Assembly (NCBI GenBank): GCA_029778535.1
Contig: JAKOQB010000143.1
Location: 124,001 to 188,000, forward strand
Source of the DNA: Pseudomonadota bacterium
GTDB lineage: Bacteria > Pseudomonadota > Gammaproteobacteria > Burkholderiales > Burkholderiaceae_F
Reading direction: 5' to 3'
DNA length: 64,000 nt
The notes under the pieces were generated by a model. The model made no database searches and was not told the DNA's origin. It saw only the letters and a program-made list of their open reading frames with translations. This document shows positions 1 through 10,573 of this stretch, in pieces. The first letter of the stretch is position 1. The number at the start of each line of letters is the position of its first letter. The translations under genes and the position numbers were made by a program.

Positions 1-1897
1 CGCGCGATGCGTCGTCGGCTCTGCGCTCGTTGGCCGAGCACAGCAGGCCGAGCTTCTCCCAGTTCGTCAGCGCCTCAACCGCGCGCCCCCTGCCCTCGCG
101 CCGCGCGCGCAGTGCGTCGTCGACCGCGGTGGCGCCGAAGACCTGCGGCACGTAGTGCGTGCGCGCGAGGATCGCCTTGATCACCCGATGCGTAAGCAGG
201 TCCGGATAGCGGCGGATCGGCGAGGTGAAGTGCATGTAATGCTCGTACGCGAGACCGAAATGGCCGACGTCGTGCGGGCTGTATACCGCCTGCTGCATCG
301 AGCGCAGCAGCACTGTCTGCAGCAGCTGCTCGTCGGGCCGCGCGCGGATCTTGCGAATCAGTGCCGCGTAGTCCGACGGCCGCGGCGCATCGCCGCCATC
401 CAGATGCAGGCCGAGCGATTTCAGCAGCGCCCGCACGTTGGCCAGCCGGTCGGGCGTCGGCCCCTCGTGCACGCGATACAGCGCCGGGTGCCCGTGGCGC
501 GCGACGAAGTCGGCCGCGCACACGTTGGCGGCGAGCATGCACTCCTCGATCAGCTTGTGCGCGTCGTTGCGCGTGCGCGGAACGATGCGCTCGATGCGGC
601 CATTGGCGTCGCAGACGATGTAGGTCTCGATCGTCTCCAGATCGATCGCGCCGCGCGCCTCGCGCGCCTTGGCCAGCACGCGATACAGGTCGTACAGGTC
701 GGCGAGCTGGGTGGCCAGCGGCGCCAGCCGCTGCGCGGCGGGGCTGCCGGGCACCGACAGCGCCTCCCACACTTCGGTGTAGGTCAGCCGCGCATGCGAA
801 TGCATCACCGCCGGATAGAACTGGTAGGCGCTGACCTCGCCCTTGCCCGTGATCACCATGTCGGCCACCAGCACCAGCCGGTCGACGCGCGGGTTGAGCG
901 AACACAGGCCGTTGGACAGCTTCTCCGGCAGCATCGGGATCACGCGGCGCGGGAAATAGACCGAGGTCGAACGGCTCTGCGCCTCGGCGTCGAGCGCGTC
1001 GCCCGGCTGCACGTAGCGGCTGACGTCGGCGATCGCGACGATCAGGCGCCACTTGTTGCGCTTGGCGTTCATCGGCTCGCAGTAGACGGCGTCGTCGAAG
1101 TCGCGCGCGTCCTCGCCGTCGATCGTCACCAGCGCAATGTCGCGCAGGTCGACGCGGTGGGCCAGATCGGCGTCCAGTACATGATTGGGCAGCGCCTCGG
1201 CCGCTGCGAGCGCGGCCGGCGGGAACTCGTGCGGCACCGCGAACTTGCGCACCGCGATCTCGATCTCCATGCCGGGATCGTCGATCGCGCCCAGCACCTC
1301 GACCACGCGGCCGACCGGCTGCACGTGGCGCTGCGGCTGCTGCACGATCTCGACCACCACGACCTGCCCGTGCTGCGCCGACATCGCGCCGCCCGGCGGC
1401 ACCAGGATGTCGTGCTGGATGCGCTGGTCCTCGGGCACGACGATCGTCACGCCGCGCTCGTTGAGCAGCCGGCCGACCAGGCGATTGGTCCGATGCTCGA
1501 TGACCTCGACGATCTCGGCCTCGGTGCGACCGCGCCGGTCCTGCCCGCTGACGCGCACCAGCACGCGGTCGCCGTGCAGCACCTTGCTCATCTCGTGCTC
1601 GGGCAGCACGAGATCCGGCCCGCCATCATCGCGCAGCAGGAAGCCGAAACCGTCGCGATGGCCCTGCACCTGTCCCGACAGCAGATGCGCACGCGCCGCC
1701 AGCAGCAGCAGCCCGGCGCGATTGCGCACGATCCGGCCGGCGCGTTCGAGTTCGACCAGATCGGATTCGAACTGCACGCGCTGCGCGTCGCCGATCTTCA
1801 GCCGCTGCGCAAGGTCGTCCGGCGTCAGCGGCGTGCGTGCGTGCCCGAGCGCGTTGACGATGACGTCGCGGTCGAGCGGATGTGGCGTGGATATCAA
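1..1897 (-). CDS. rnr: Ribonuclease R, 3' part missing
   Basis: Processive 3'-5' exoribonuclease that degrades structured RNA and takes part in mRNA and rRNA quality control. About 632 codons are visible, and the C-terminal part (end of RNB, S1 domain) runs off the left edge. Visible in order are an N-terminal winged-helix region (about residues 5-65), a cold-shock domain (SGQVQGHRDGFGFL near 72-86) and the RNB catalytic domain with the acidic motif DGEDARDFDDAVY near 255. The start is a TTG: an in-frame TGA lies 13 codons upstream with no ATG or GTG between, and the next candidate, a GTG near codon 37, would cut the winged helix. A weak GAAAG precedes the TTG. rnr diverges from tRNA-Leu. Identity is firm; the exact start is inferred. 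Confidence 0.95.
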   Translation of the reverse strand, partial: MISTPHPLDRDVIVNALGHARTPLTPDDLAQRLKIGDAQRVQFESDLVELERAGRIVRNRAGLLLLAARAHLLSGQVQGHRDGFGFLLRDDGGPDLVLPEHEMSKVLHGDRVLVRVSGQDRRGRTEAEIVEVIEHRTNRLVGRLLNERGVTIVVPEDQRIQHDILVPPGGAMSAQHGQVVVVEIVQQPQRHVQPVGRVVEVLGAIDDPGMEIEIAVRKFAVPHEFPPAALAAAEALPNHVLDADLAHRVDLRDIALVTIDGEDARDFDDAVYCEPMNAKRNKWRLIVAIADVSRYVQPGDALDAEAQSRSTSVYFPRRVIPMLPEKLSNGLCSLNPRVDRLVLVADMVITGKGEVSAYQFYPAVMHSHARLTYTEVWEALSVPGSPAAQRLAPLATQLADLYDLYRVLAKAREARGAIDLETIETYIVCDANGRIERIVPRTRNDAHKLIEECMLAANVCAADFVARHGHPALYRVHEGPTPDRLANVRALLKSLGLHLDGGDAPRPSDYAALIRKIRARPDEQLLQTVLLRSMQQAVYSPHDVGHFGLAYEHYMHFTSPIRRYPDLLTHRVIKAILARTHYVPQVFGATAVDDALRARREGRGRAVEALTNWEKLGLLCSANERRADDASR

Positions 1898-1938
1898 GCG
1901 ATTCTTTCGTTTAGTGTGGCGTCGCCGGTCGTGTCAAT

Positions 1939-1966
1939 TTGACATGCAAAGGCCGGACCTTACAAT
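1939..1966 (+). promoter_or_regulatory. Sigma70-type promoter of tRNA-Leu
   Basis: A perfect -35 box TTGACA (1939-1944) is followed after 16 bp by a -10 box TACAAT (1961-1966). Transcription would start near 1973, about 10 nt before the mature tRNA. The stretch after the -10 is almost pure G+C, the kind of discriminator seen at stringently controlled stable-RNA promoters. The -35 box forms half of a palindrome whose other half is a TTGACA on the opposite strand (1932-1937), facing rnr. Confidence 0.75.
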
Positions 1967-1983
1967 TCGCGCCTCGCCCCGGA

Positions 1984-2068
1984 GCCCAGGTGGCGGACTT
2001 GGTAGACGCACTAGTTTCAGGTACTAGCGCCGCGAGGTGTGGAGGTTCGAGTCCTCTCCTGGGCACCA
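1984..2068 (+). tRNA. tRNA-Leu(CAG)
   Basis: An 85-nt tRNA of the long-variable-arm class. The acceptor strands GCCCAGG and CCTGGGC pair perfectly, and the 3' CCA is encoded. The anticodon stem CTAGT/ACTAG encloses the loop TTCAGGT, giving anticodon CAG (leucine, CUG codons). The T arm contains GGTTCGAGTCC. It is the only plus-strand gene in the first 32.9 kb and diverges from rnr. Its last 21 nt are repeated exactly at 2195-2215. Confidence 0.96.
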
Positions 2069-2072
2069 GATC

Positions 2073-2097
2073 AAAGGCCAGCGCCCGCTGGCCTTTT
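2073..2097 (+). terminator. Intrinsic terminator of tRNA-Leu
   Basis: A 10-bp stem (AAAGGCCAGC with GCTGGCCTTT) with a GCCC loop begins 4 nt after the tRNA CCA and ends in a short T-run. The hairpin is nearly symmetric and could also stop leftward transcription from the purA side, although the T-run on that strand is poor. Confidence 0.7.
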
Positions 2098-2114
2098 GAT
2101 TTGGTGGCCAGGAA

Positions 2115-2239
2115 GCGCAGCACCTGCGTGCTGCGCGCGAGGACTCGAACGGCGCGGCATGCAAAGCCGCGCCGCGGGGTCGCGCCTGGGTGACCGAGTC
2201 CTCTCCTGGGCACCAAGACAGGAGCCAGCGCGCGCTGGC
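2115..2239. repeat. Structured spacer with second copy of the tRNA-Leu 3' tail
   Basis: This non-coding stretch between the tRNA-Leu terminator and the phosphoribosyltransferase gene is dense in inverted repeats. It holds a perfect 9-bp hairpin (2115-2136, loop CTGC), a 9-bp outer pairing GAGGACTCG/CGAGTCCTC (2139-2147 with 2195-2203) and an inner 8-bp hairpin (2151-2173, loop ATGCAAA). An exact 21-nt copy of the tRNA-Leu 3' end including CCA follows (2195-2215; original at 2048-2068). A second GCCAGC/GCTGGC hairpin lies at 2224-2239 and resembles the tRNA terminator stem. No protein frame is credible here. It looks like a partial duplication of the tRNA tail plus terminator. Confidence 0.7.
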
Positions 2240-2263
2240 GCTTTGCTTTGGCGCTGGCGCGCG

Positions 2264-2776
2264 TCACGGCTGCCGCAACCGTGCCGCCAGTTGGTTCGGG
2301 CGCAGCGCGTCGTACTCCTCGAACGGCTGGTGGATCCACGGGCTCGTCGGCAGGAACTCGACGCAATAATCCGGCTTGAATATCGATACCGCCTTGTGCC
2401 AGAGCACGGCGGTGCGCACCTCCGTGATGGCCGGGAAGCACTGGCGCAAGTGCTCTGTCACCCGCTGCAGCGTGACGCCGGAATCGACCAGGTCGTCGAC
2501 CAGCAGCACCTTGCCCTGCAGCTGACCGCCGGTCATCGTGATGAATTCGGCGATGTCGAGCTTGCCCTGCGTCGTGCCGGCCGCCTCGCGATACGAGCTG
2601 GTCGCCAGGATCGCCAGCGGCCGATCGTAGACGCGCGAGAACACGTCGCCGATGCGCAGTCCGCCGCGCGCCAGGCACAGTACCGCGTCGAATTTGTAGC
2701 CAGACTCGTACACCTGCAGCGCGAGCCGTTCGATCAGCCGGTGATACTCGTCCCACGCGACGTACAGGTGCTCCAT
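2264..2776 (-). CDS. Purine-type phosphoribosyltransferase
   Basis: A 170-residue type I phosphoribosyltransferase, a cytosolic enzyme that transfers a nucleobase to PRPP in salvage. The PRPP-binding loop VDDLVDSGVT is at residues 93-102, and an ARGGLRIGD segment (36-44) matches the family's pyrophosphate loop. The start codon lies 8 nt after the stop of purA, so the two are very likely co-transcribed, linking salvage to AMP synthesis. Length and motifs fit the hypoxanthine/xanthine-guanine group. Substrate cannot be assigned from sequence alone. Confidence 0.88.
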   Translation of the reverse strand: MEHLYVAWDEYHRLIERLALQVYESGYKFDAVLCLARGGLRIGDVFSRVYDRPLAILATSSYREAAGTTQGKLDIAEFITMTGGQLQGKVLLVDDLVDSGVTLQRVTEHLRQCFPAITEVRTAVLWHKAVSIFKPDYCVEFLPTSPWIHQPFEEYDALRPNQLAARLRQP

Positions 2777-2784
2777 CGTTCTGT

Positions 2785-5248
<2,464 letters not shown>

Positions 5249-5251
5249 CGC

Positions 5252-5434
5252 TCAGCTCGCGAGCCAGGCGAGCGCCAGCCCGATCGCGATCGACGCCAGG
5301 CCGAAGAAACGGATCTGCCCGTCCTTCAGCTCCATCACGCGGCGGAACATGTCGCGCCACAGCGCGGGCGCGACCAGCGGCAGAATCCCTTCAATCACCA
5401 GCATCAGCGCCAGCGCCAGGACGAAGGTCGACAC
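5252..5434 (-). CDS. DUF2065 family small membrane protein
   Basis: A 60-residue protein with two hydrophobic segments (about residues 2-24 and 43-59) separated by a short charged stretch FRRVMELKDGQIRF, typical of the DUF2065 (YjeT-like) family found after hflC. The start is GTG at 5434, 2 nt past the hflC stop; an internal ATG at codon 11 would remove most of the first membrane segment. The gene ends 3 nt before hisZ. Function is unknown; the position suggests a link to the HflKC complex, which is inference only. Confidence 0.85.
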   Translation of the reverse strand: MSTFVLALALMLVIEGILPLVAPALWRDMFRRVMELKDGQIRFFGLASIAIGLALAWLAS

Positions 5435-5436
5435 GA

Positions 5437-6321
5437 TCAGCGCTTGGTGCTGCCGGCGCCCGGGTTCTTCATGTACTTGAAGAACTCCGACGACGGATCG
5501 ACCACCAGCACGTCGCTGCGGTTGCGGAAGGTCGACCGATACGCCTCGAGGCTGCGGTAGAAGGCGAAGAATTCCGGGTTCTGCCCGAACGCCTGCGCGT
5601 AGATCGCGGAGGCCTTGGCGTCGCCCTCGCCCTTGATCCGCTGGGCCTCGCGGTACGCCTCGGCCAGCAGCACTTCGCGCTGCCGATCGGCGTCGGCGCG
5701 CACCTTCTCGCTTTCCGCGGCGCCGATCGAGCGCTGCTCGTTGGCCACGCGCTTGCGCTCGGCCTCCATGCGGCGGAACACCGAGTCGCTGATCTCCGGC
5801 ACGAAATCGACGCGCTTCAGCCGCACGTCGACGATCTCCACCCCCACGTCCTTCACCCGCTCCTGCACGGCGGCGCGGATCTCCTCCATCGCCTTGTCGC
5901 GCTCGCGCGAAGTGACGTCGTTGACGGTGCGCTTGTTGATCGCCTGGTTCATCGCGTCGCGCACCAGCGTCGAGACGCGCTCCTGGGCCGCGCGCTCGGC
6001 GCCGCCGAAGCTGACCCAGTAGCGGCGCGGATCGCTGATGCGCCACTTGACGAACGAATCGACCAGCAGGTTCTTCTTCTCCGACGTCTGCACGCGGTCG
6101 GTTTGCGGCGTGTCGATGGTCAGGATTCGCTTGTCCAGATAGACGACGTTCTGGAACGGCGGCGGCAGCTTGAAGTGCAGCCCGGGTTCGGAGATCACTT
6201 CCTTGATCTGGCCGAACGCGAACAGGATCGCAAACTGGCGCTGATCGACGATGAACGCGCAGGAGCGCAGCAGCACCGCCGCCACGACGATGCCGACCAG
6301 GGTGCCGACGATTCGATTCAT
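5437..6321 (-). CDS. hflC: HflC, SPFH-domain subunit of the FtsH modulator
   Basis: Inner-membrane band-7/SPFH protein which with HflK forms the large periplasmic HflKC assembly that modulates the FtsH protease. The 294 residues start with one membrane anchor (about residues 4-20, GTLVGIVVAAVLL), followed by the SPFH domain (FAFGQIKEVISEPGLHFKLP) and an Ala/Glu/Arg-rich helical region (about 185-250). It follows hflK with a 9-nt gap. Length matches the family. Confidence 0.97.
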   Translation of the reverse strand: MNRIVGTLVGIVVAAVLLRSCAFIVDQRQFAILFAFGQIKEVISEPGLHFKLPPPFQNVVYLDKRILTIDTPQTDRVQTSEKKNLLVDSFVKWRISDPRRYWVSFGGAERAAQERVSTLVRDAMNQAINKRTVNDVTSRERDKAMEEIRAAVQERVKDVGVEIVDVRLKRVDFVPEISDSVFRRMEAERKRVANEQRSIGAAESEKVRADADRQREVLLAEAYREAQRIKGEGDAKASAIYAQAFGQNPEFFAFYRSLEAYRSTFRNRSDVLVVDPSSEFFKYMKNPGAGSTKR

Positions 6322-6330
6322 CGTCGTCCC

Positions 6331-7578
6331 CTAGCGCGTCTCGCGTTCGCGGCTGCGCTGCGCGTCGCGGCTGCGGCCATCGGTCGTCGGCGGCGACGGC
6401 TCGGGCGTGGGCGCGACCGCGCGCGGCGGAGCCGACTCGGTGATCGCCTGCTGCATCAGGCGATCGAACGGCAGGTACAGCAACTGGTTGCCGCTCTTCG
6501 AATCGATCAGCACCTTGGTCGTGTTGCTGAAAACCTGCTGCATCGTCTCCAGGTACAGCCGCTCGCGGGTGACGGCGGGCGCCTTGTTGTACTCGACCAG
6601 CACCTGGCGGAAGCGCGCCGCGTCGCCCTGCGCGGTTTCCGTCACCCGGGTCCGGTAGCCCTCGGCCTCCTGCGTCAGCCGCGCCGCCAGGCCGCGCGCC
6701 TTCGGCACCACGTCGTTGGCATAGGCCTGGCCCTCGTTGATCTGCCGTTCGCGGTCCTGCGACGCCTTGACCGCGTCGTCGAACGCCGCCTGCACCTGCT
6801 CCGGCGGCTGCGCGTTCTGGATTGCCACCGCAGACACCAGGATGCCGGTGCCGTAGCGGTCGAGCATCTCCTGCATGCGCACGCGAACCTGGTCGGCGAT
6901 CTCCTGCCGCGATTCGTACAGGACGCTGTCCATCATCTTGCGGCCGACCACCTCGCGCATCGCCGATTCGGCCGTCTCCGTCACGGCCTCGGTCGGGTTG
7001 CGGCTGTTGAACAGGTAGTCGCGCGCGCCGTTCGGTCCTTCCTTGATCCGGTACTGGACGGTGAAGTGGATGTCGACGATGTTCTCGTCGTCGGTCAGCA
7101 TCAGCGCTTCCTTCAGCCGGTCGGCGCGGCCGCGCCCGCCGATCTCGACCGTCTGCAGCTTCAGCACGTCGACGATCTCCTGCGACTGGATCGGCCACGG
7201 TGCGCGCCAGCGGAAGCCGGCGGTGGTCGTCTCGGTGTAGCGGCCGAACGTGGTGACCACGCCGACCTGCCCTTCCTGGACGATGTAGAAGCCGCTGCCC
7301 ATCCAGATCACGAAGGTGGCGGCGACGATCGCGAGCACGCCGATGCCGGCGCCGCGGGCGTCCGGACGAAAGCCGCCACCGCGGCCGCCGTCGCCGCCGT
7401 TGCCGCGGCCGCCACGTCGGCCGAACAGGCTGTTCAGGCGCCGGTTGAAATCGCGCCAGAGCTCATCGAGGTCCGGCGGACCCTCCTGCCCGCCCGGCTT
7501 GCCCGGCCGCCGCTGCCCCTCGTTGCTGCTGTTGTCGGCGCCGCCGCCGCGGCCCCACTGCGGGTCGTTCAGCGACAT
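6331..7578 (-). CDS. hflK: HflK, SPFH-domain subunit of the FtsH modulator
   Basis: Partner of HflC in the membrane complex that restrains FtsH. The protein has 415 residues from ATG 7578 (MSLNDPQWGR); a longer frame starting 8 codons earlier is possible, but this start matches the family. A Gly/Arg-rich cytoplasmic N-terminus (residues 8-75) precedes one membrane helix (about 78-96), then the SPFH domain (YIVQEGQVGVVTTFGRYTE) and a coiled-coil region. The C-terminus is Pro/Arg rich. It lies between hflX and hflC, the usual hfq-hflX-hflK-hflC order. Confidence 0.96.
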   Translation of the reverse strand: MSLNDPQWGRGGGADNSSNEGQRRPGKPGGQEGPPDLDELWRDFNRRLNSLFGRRGGRGNGGDGGRGGGFRPDARGAGIGVLAIVAATFVIWMGSGFYIVQEGQVGVVTTFGRYTETTTAGFRWRAPWPIQSQEIVDVLKLQTVEIGGRGRADRLKEALMLTDDENIVDIHFTVQYRIKEGPNGARDYLFNSRNPTEAVTETAESAMREVVGRKMMDSVLYESRQEIADQVRVRMQEMLDRYGTGILVSAVAIQNAQPPEQVQAAFDDAVKASQDRERQINEGQAYANDVVPKARGLAARLTQEAEGYRTRVTETAQGDAARFRQVLVEYNKAPAVTRERLYLETMQQVFSNTTKVLIDSKSGNQLLYLPFDRLMQQAITESAPPRAVAPTPEPSPPTTDGRSRDAQRSRERETR

Positions 7579-7644
7579 CGCGATGCCCGATACGTGGAAC
7601 ATGGAGAAGGATTTTTCTGCCGCGCTCGACAGTGCGCACGCCGA

Positions 7645-8823
7645 TCAGGCCGAAGAAGCCGCCGCAGATTCGAAATCAGGGAGTGACGCACCCGCCCGGG
7701 ACGTCCGTACGCACTCGGCCATCGCCGCGCGCAAGAGATCGAGACCTGCGCCCGTCATCGCACTGACAGACACCGCGAGAATCCTACCATAGGGGTCTCG
7801 CTCGACCGTCGGCGCGCGCTCGATCGCATCGATCTTGTTGTACACGGTCAACTGCGGCACCCGGTCGGCGCCGATTTCCTGCAGCACCCGCTGCACTTCG
7901 GCCATCTGCGCGTCGAAATTCGGCGCGGCGGCGTCGACCACGTGCAGCAGCAGGTCGGCCTCGACCGATTCCTCCAGCGTCGACTTGAACGCTTCGACCA
8001 GCTGATGCGGCAGTCCGCGAATGAAACCGACCGTGTCGGACAGCACCACTTCGAGGTCGCCGGCGACGAAGCAGCGGCGCGACGTCGTGTCGAGCGTGGC
8101 GAAGAGCTGGTCGGCGGCGTAGCTCGACGCGCGCGTCAGCGCGTTGAACAGCGTCGACTTGCCGGCGTTGGTGTAGCCGACCAGCGACACGGAGTACACG
8201 TCGCGGCGCGTGCGCGCGCGCCGCTGCGTGCGGCGTTGCCGGTGCAGCGTCTTCAGGCGGTCGCGCAGCAAGCGCACGCGGGAGGCGATCATGCGCCGGT
8301 CCAGCTCGATCTGTTTCTCGCCCGGGCCGCCGGTCTTGCCGAGGCCGCCGCGCTGCCGTTCTAGGTGGGTCCAGCCGCGCACCAGCCGGGTCGACAGGTG
8401 TTCGAGCTGCGCCAGTTCGACCTGCAGCTTGCCCTCGCGGCTCTTGGCGCGCTGGCCGAAGATCTCCAGGATCAGCGCGGTCCGGTCGAGCACCCAGGCG
8501 CCGAGCGCGCGTTCGAGGTTGCGCTGCTGCGCCGGCGACAGTGCGACATCGAAGATCACGACGCCGGCTTCGGCGGCCTGCACTTCGGCTTGCAGCTGCG
8601 CGACCTTGCCCGAGCCGATGTAATGCTGGGGATCGGGGCGCTCGCGCCGCACCGGCATCTCGCCGCGGATCTCGAAACCGGCCGACGCGGCAAGCTGGCG
8701 CAGTTCGTCCAGCGCATCGCGCGCGGCGTGCCCGCCCGGCGGGCGTCTGCCTAACGTGACACTGACCAGCAGGGCGCGGTAGTTGCGGTCGACGCGGCCC
8801 GCTTCGATCTGAAAGACGGTCAG
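7645..8823 (-). CDS. hflX: Ribosome-associated GTPase HflX
   Basis: GTPase that binds and splits stalled or heat-damaged 70S ribosomes. The HflX-specific N-terminal domain contains YIGSGK and the glycine-rich [15 protein letters not shown] loop. The G domain has G1 GYTNAGKS (about residues 216-223), G3 [10 protein letters not shown] and G4 YNKID. The start is unresolved. The first ATG (8658) gives 337 residues and drops clearly HflX-like sequence ([25 protein letters not shown]). No ATG, GTG or TTG lies between that ATG and hfq. The frame stays open back to a CTG at 8823 that overlaps the hfq stop codon, giving 392 residues, a normal length. I annotate the CTG version. Confidence 0.9.
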   Translation of the reverse strand: MTVFQIEAGRVDRNYRALLVSVTLGRRPPGGHAARDALDELRQLAASAGFEIRGEMPVRRERPDPQHYIGSGKVAQLQAEVQAAEAGVVIFDVALSPAQQRNLERALGAWVLDRTALILEIFGQRAKSREGKLQVELAQLEHLSTRLVRGWTHLERQRGGLGKTGGPGEKQIELDRRMIASRVRLLRDRLKTLHRQRRTQRRARTRRDVYSVSLVGYTNAGKSTLFNALTRASSYAADQLFATLDTTSRRCFVAGDLEVVLSDTVGFIRGLPHQLVEAFKSTLEESVEADLLLHVVDAAAPNFDAQMAEVQRVLQEIGADRVPQLTVYNKIDAIERAPTVERDPYGRILAVSVSAMTGAGLDLLRAAMAECVRTSRAGASLPDFESAAASSA

Positions 8824-9053
8824 GACGCCGTCTCCGCGCTGAGGTTGACCGGCCGCGCCGGCACCACGGTCGAGATGGCGTGCTTGTAGACCATCTGCGT
8901 CACCGTATTGCGCAGCAGGACAACGTATTGATCGAACGATTCGATCTGGCCCTGAAGCTTGATGCCGTTGACCAGGTATATCGAAACCGGAACGTGCTCC
9001 TTGCGCAGCGCGTTCAGGAACGGGTCTTGTAGTAGTTGCCCTTTGTTGCTCAT
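8820..9053 (-). CDS. hfq: RNA chaperone Hfq
   Basis: Sm-like hexameric RNA chaperone that anneals small RNAs to target mRNAs. The 77-residue protein has Sm1 ([20 protein letters not shown], residues 21-40) and Sm2 with [10 protein letters not shown] (56-65), plus the distal-face QDPFLNALR near the N-terminus. The C-terminal tail is short, as is usual in betaproteobacteria. It heads the hfq-hflX-hflK-hflC run; a promoter-like sequence lies upstream at 9122-9151. Confidence 0.98.
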   Translation of the reverse strand: MSNKGQLLQDPFLNALRKEHVPVSIYLVNGIKLQGQIESFDQYVVLLRNTVTQMVYKHAISTVVPARPVNLSAETAS

Positions 9054-9121
9054 TTGAACTCCAATGGTTTCTTTTGATTCTGGCGCCGCGAAAAAGTCGG
9101 ACGCCGGCGGTGCCGATGCGC

Positions 9122-9151
9122 GTTAGATGGAGATCGCGTACGGAAATTCAA
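9122..9151 (-). promoter_or_regulatory. hfq: Candidate promoter of hfq
   Basis: On the minus strand TTGAAT (9146-9151) and TCTAAC (9122-9127) are separated by 18 bp, 68 nt upstream of the hfq start in the 163-bp gap after der. A weak hairpin followed by CTTTT lies just upstream and could end the der transcript. Both calls rest on motif similarity only. Confidence 0.4.
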
Positions 9152-9216
9152 TCTATCGGAAAAGCCCGGCAGCCGCTACCGCGTGGCGGCGCGAGCCTGT
9201 TAGTCCGATCAATGCC

Positions 9217-10539
9217 CTAGCGGGCGTAAGGGTTGGCACCCGTGCGGAACTCGATCCGCAGCGGCGTCCCGTGCAGATCGAACGCTTCGCGGAACCAGCC
9301 TTCCAGGTAGCGCCGGTACGAATCGGCGACGTGGGTGAGCCCGTTGCCGTGGATGATGATTGTCGGCGGGTTCTGTCCGCCCTGGTGCGCGTAGCGCATC
9401 TTCGGCCGCGAGGCGCCTGCGCGCGGCGGCATCTGGCGCTCGACCGCCGCGCGCAGCGCCCGCGTGAGCTTGGGCGTGGGCAGCTTGGTGAACGCCGCTC
9501 GATGCGCGGCCGCCACCGAGCGCATCACCGCCGCCAGCCCGGTCGCCTGCAGCGCCGAGATGTAATGCACGCGCGCCCAGCGCAGGAAGTGCAGCTTGCG
9601 CTCCAGCTCGCGCTTGATGCAGATGCGCTGGTACTCGTCGAGTCCGTCCCACTTGTTCACCGCGATCACCAGCGCGCGCCCCTTTTCCAGGATGTAACCG
9701 GCGATGTGCGCGTCCTGGTCGGCGATCTCGGCCGCGCCGTCGAGCAGCAGCAGCGCGACATGGCACTGTTCGATCGACTGCAGCGTCTTGACGACGGAGA
9801 ACTTCTCGATCGTCTCGAACACCTTGCCCTTGCGCCGCAGGCCGGCGGTGTCGATCAGGCGGAACTGCTGCCCGCCGTATGCGAAGTCGACCTCGATCGA
9901 ATCGCGCGTGGTGCCGGGCTCGCCGAACGCGATCAGGCGGTTCTCGCCGAGAAGCGCGTTGATCAGCGTCGACTTGCCGACGTTGGGGCGGCCGACGATC
10001 GCCACGCGGATGCGCTGCCCCTGCGCCGGCTCGGCCTCCTCTTCCGGAGCGCCGAAGCCGGCGAGCGTCTCGTCCATCAGCGCGGCCACGCCGTCGCCGT
10101 GCGCCGCCGAGATCGGGCGCGGCTCGCCCAGGCCCAGTTCGTGGAATTCGGCGCTCGCTTCCGGCGGCAGACCCTCGGCCTTGTTGACCGCCAGCACCAG
10201 CCGGCGCCCGGTCTCGCGCAGCCGCTGCGCGATGCGGCGATCCTGCGCGGTCAGCCCCTCGCGCGCGTCGACCACGAAGATCACGACATCGCTTTCGGCG
10301 ATCGCCAGTTCGGCCTGCTGCGCCATCTCGCGCGCGATGCCGGCAGCGCCCTGCGGCTCGAAGCCGCCGGTATCGATCGCAAGATACGGGACCGGCCCGA
10401 CCCGTCCGTCGCCATAGTGGCGGTCGCGCGTCAGCCCGGGAAAGTCGGCGACCAGTGCGTCGCGCGTTCGGGTCAGGCGGTTGAACAACGTCGACTTGCC
10501 GACGTTCGGTCGCCCCACCAGTGCAACGACCGGCTTCAT
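9217..10539 (-). CDS. der: Ribosome assembly GTPase Der (EngA)
   Basis: Essential double-GTPase needed for 50S subunit maturation. The 440-residue protein has two tandem G domains: G1 at GRPNVGKST (residues 9-17) with DTGGF and NKAE, and a second GRPNVGKST (183-191) with DTAGL and NKWD. A C-terminal KH-like domain follows. An acidic linker (EEEAEPAQ near 167) joins the two domains. It follows bamB by 34 nt in the hisS-yfgM-bamB-der order also known from E. coli. Confidence 0.98.
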   Translation of the reverse strand: MKPVVALVGRPNVGKSTLFNRLTRTRDALVADFPGLTRDRHYGDGRVGPVPYLAIDTGGFEPQGAAGIAREMAQQAELAIAESDVVIFVVDAREGLTAQDRRIAQRLRETGRRLVLAVNKAEGLPPEASAEFHELGLGEPRPISAAHGDGVAALMDETLAGFGAPEEEAEPAQGQRIRVAIVGRPNVGKSTLINALLGENRLIAFGEPGTTRDSIEVDFAYGGQQFRLIDTAGLRRKGKVFETIEKFSVVKTLQSIEQCHVALLLLDGAAEIADQDAHIAGYILEKGRALVIAVNKWDGLDEYQRICIKRELERKLHFLRWARVHYISALQATGLAAVMRSVAAAHRAAFTKLPTPKLTRALRAAVERQMPPRAGASRPKMRYAHQGGQNPPTIIIHGNGLTHVADSYRRYLEGWFREAFDLHGTPLRIEFRTGANPYAR

Positions 10540-10573
10540 TCTTCTGGGGTCAGGATGCAGGATCGAGCGGCAC

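Noticed and set aside
2151-2173. tRNA-Cys-like hairpin (8-bp stem with loop ATGCAAA, anticodon-like GCA)
   Set aside because: The stem is too long and no acceptor, D or T arms surround it; it is part of the structured tRNA-Leu spacer.
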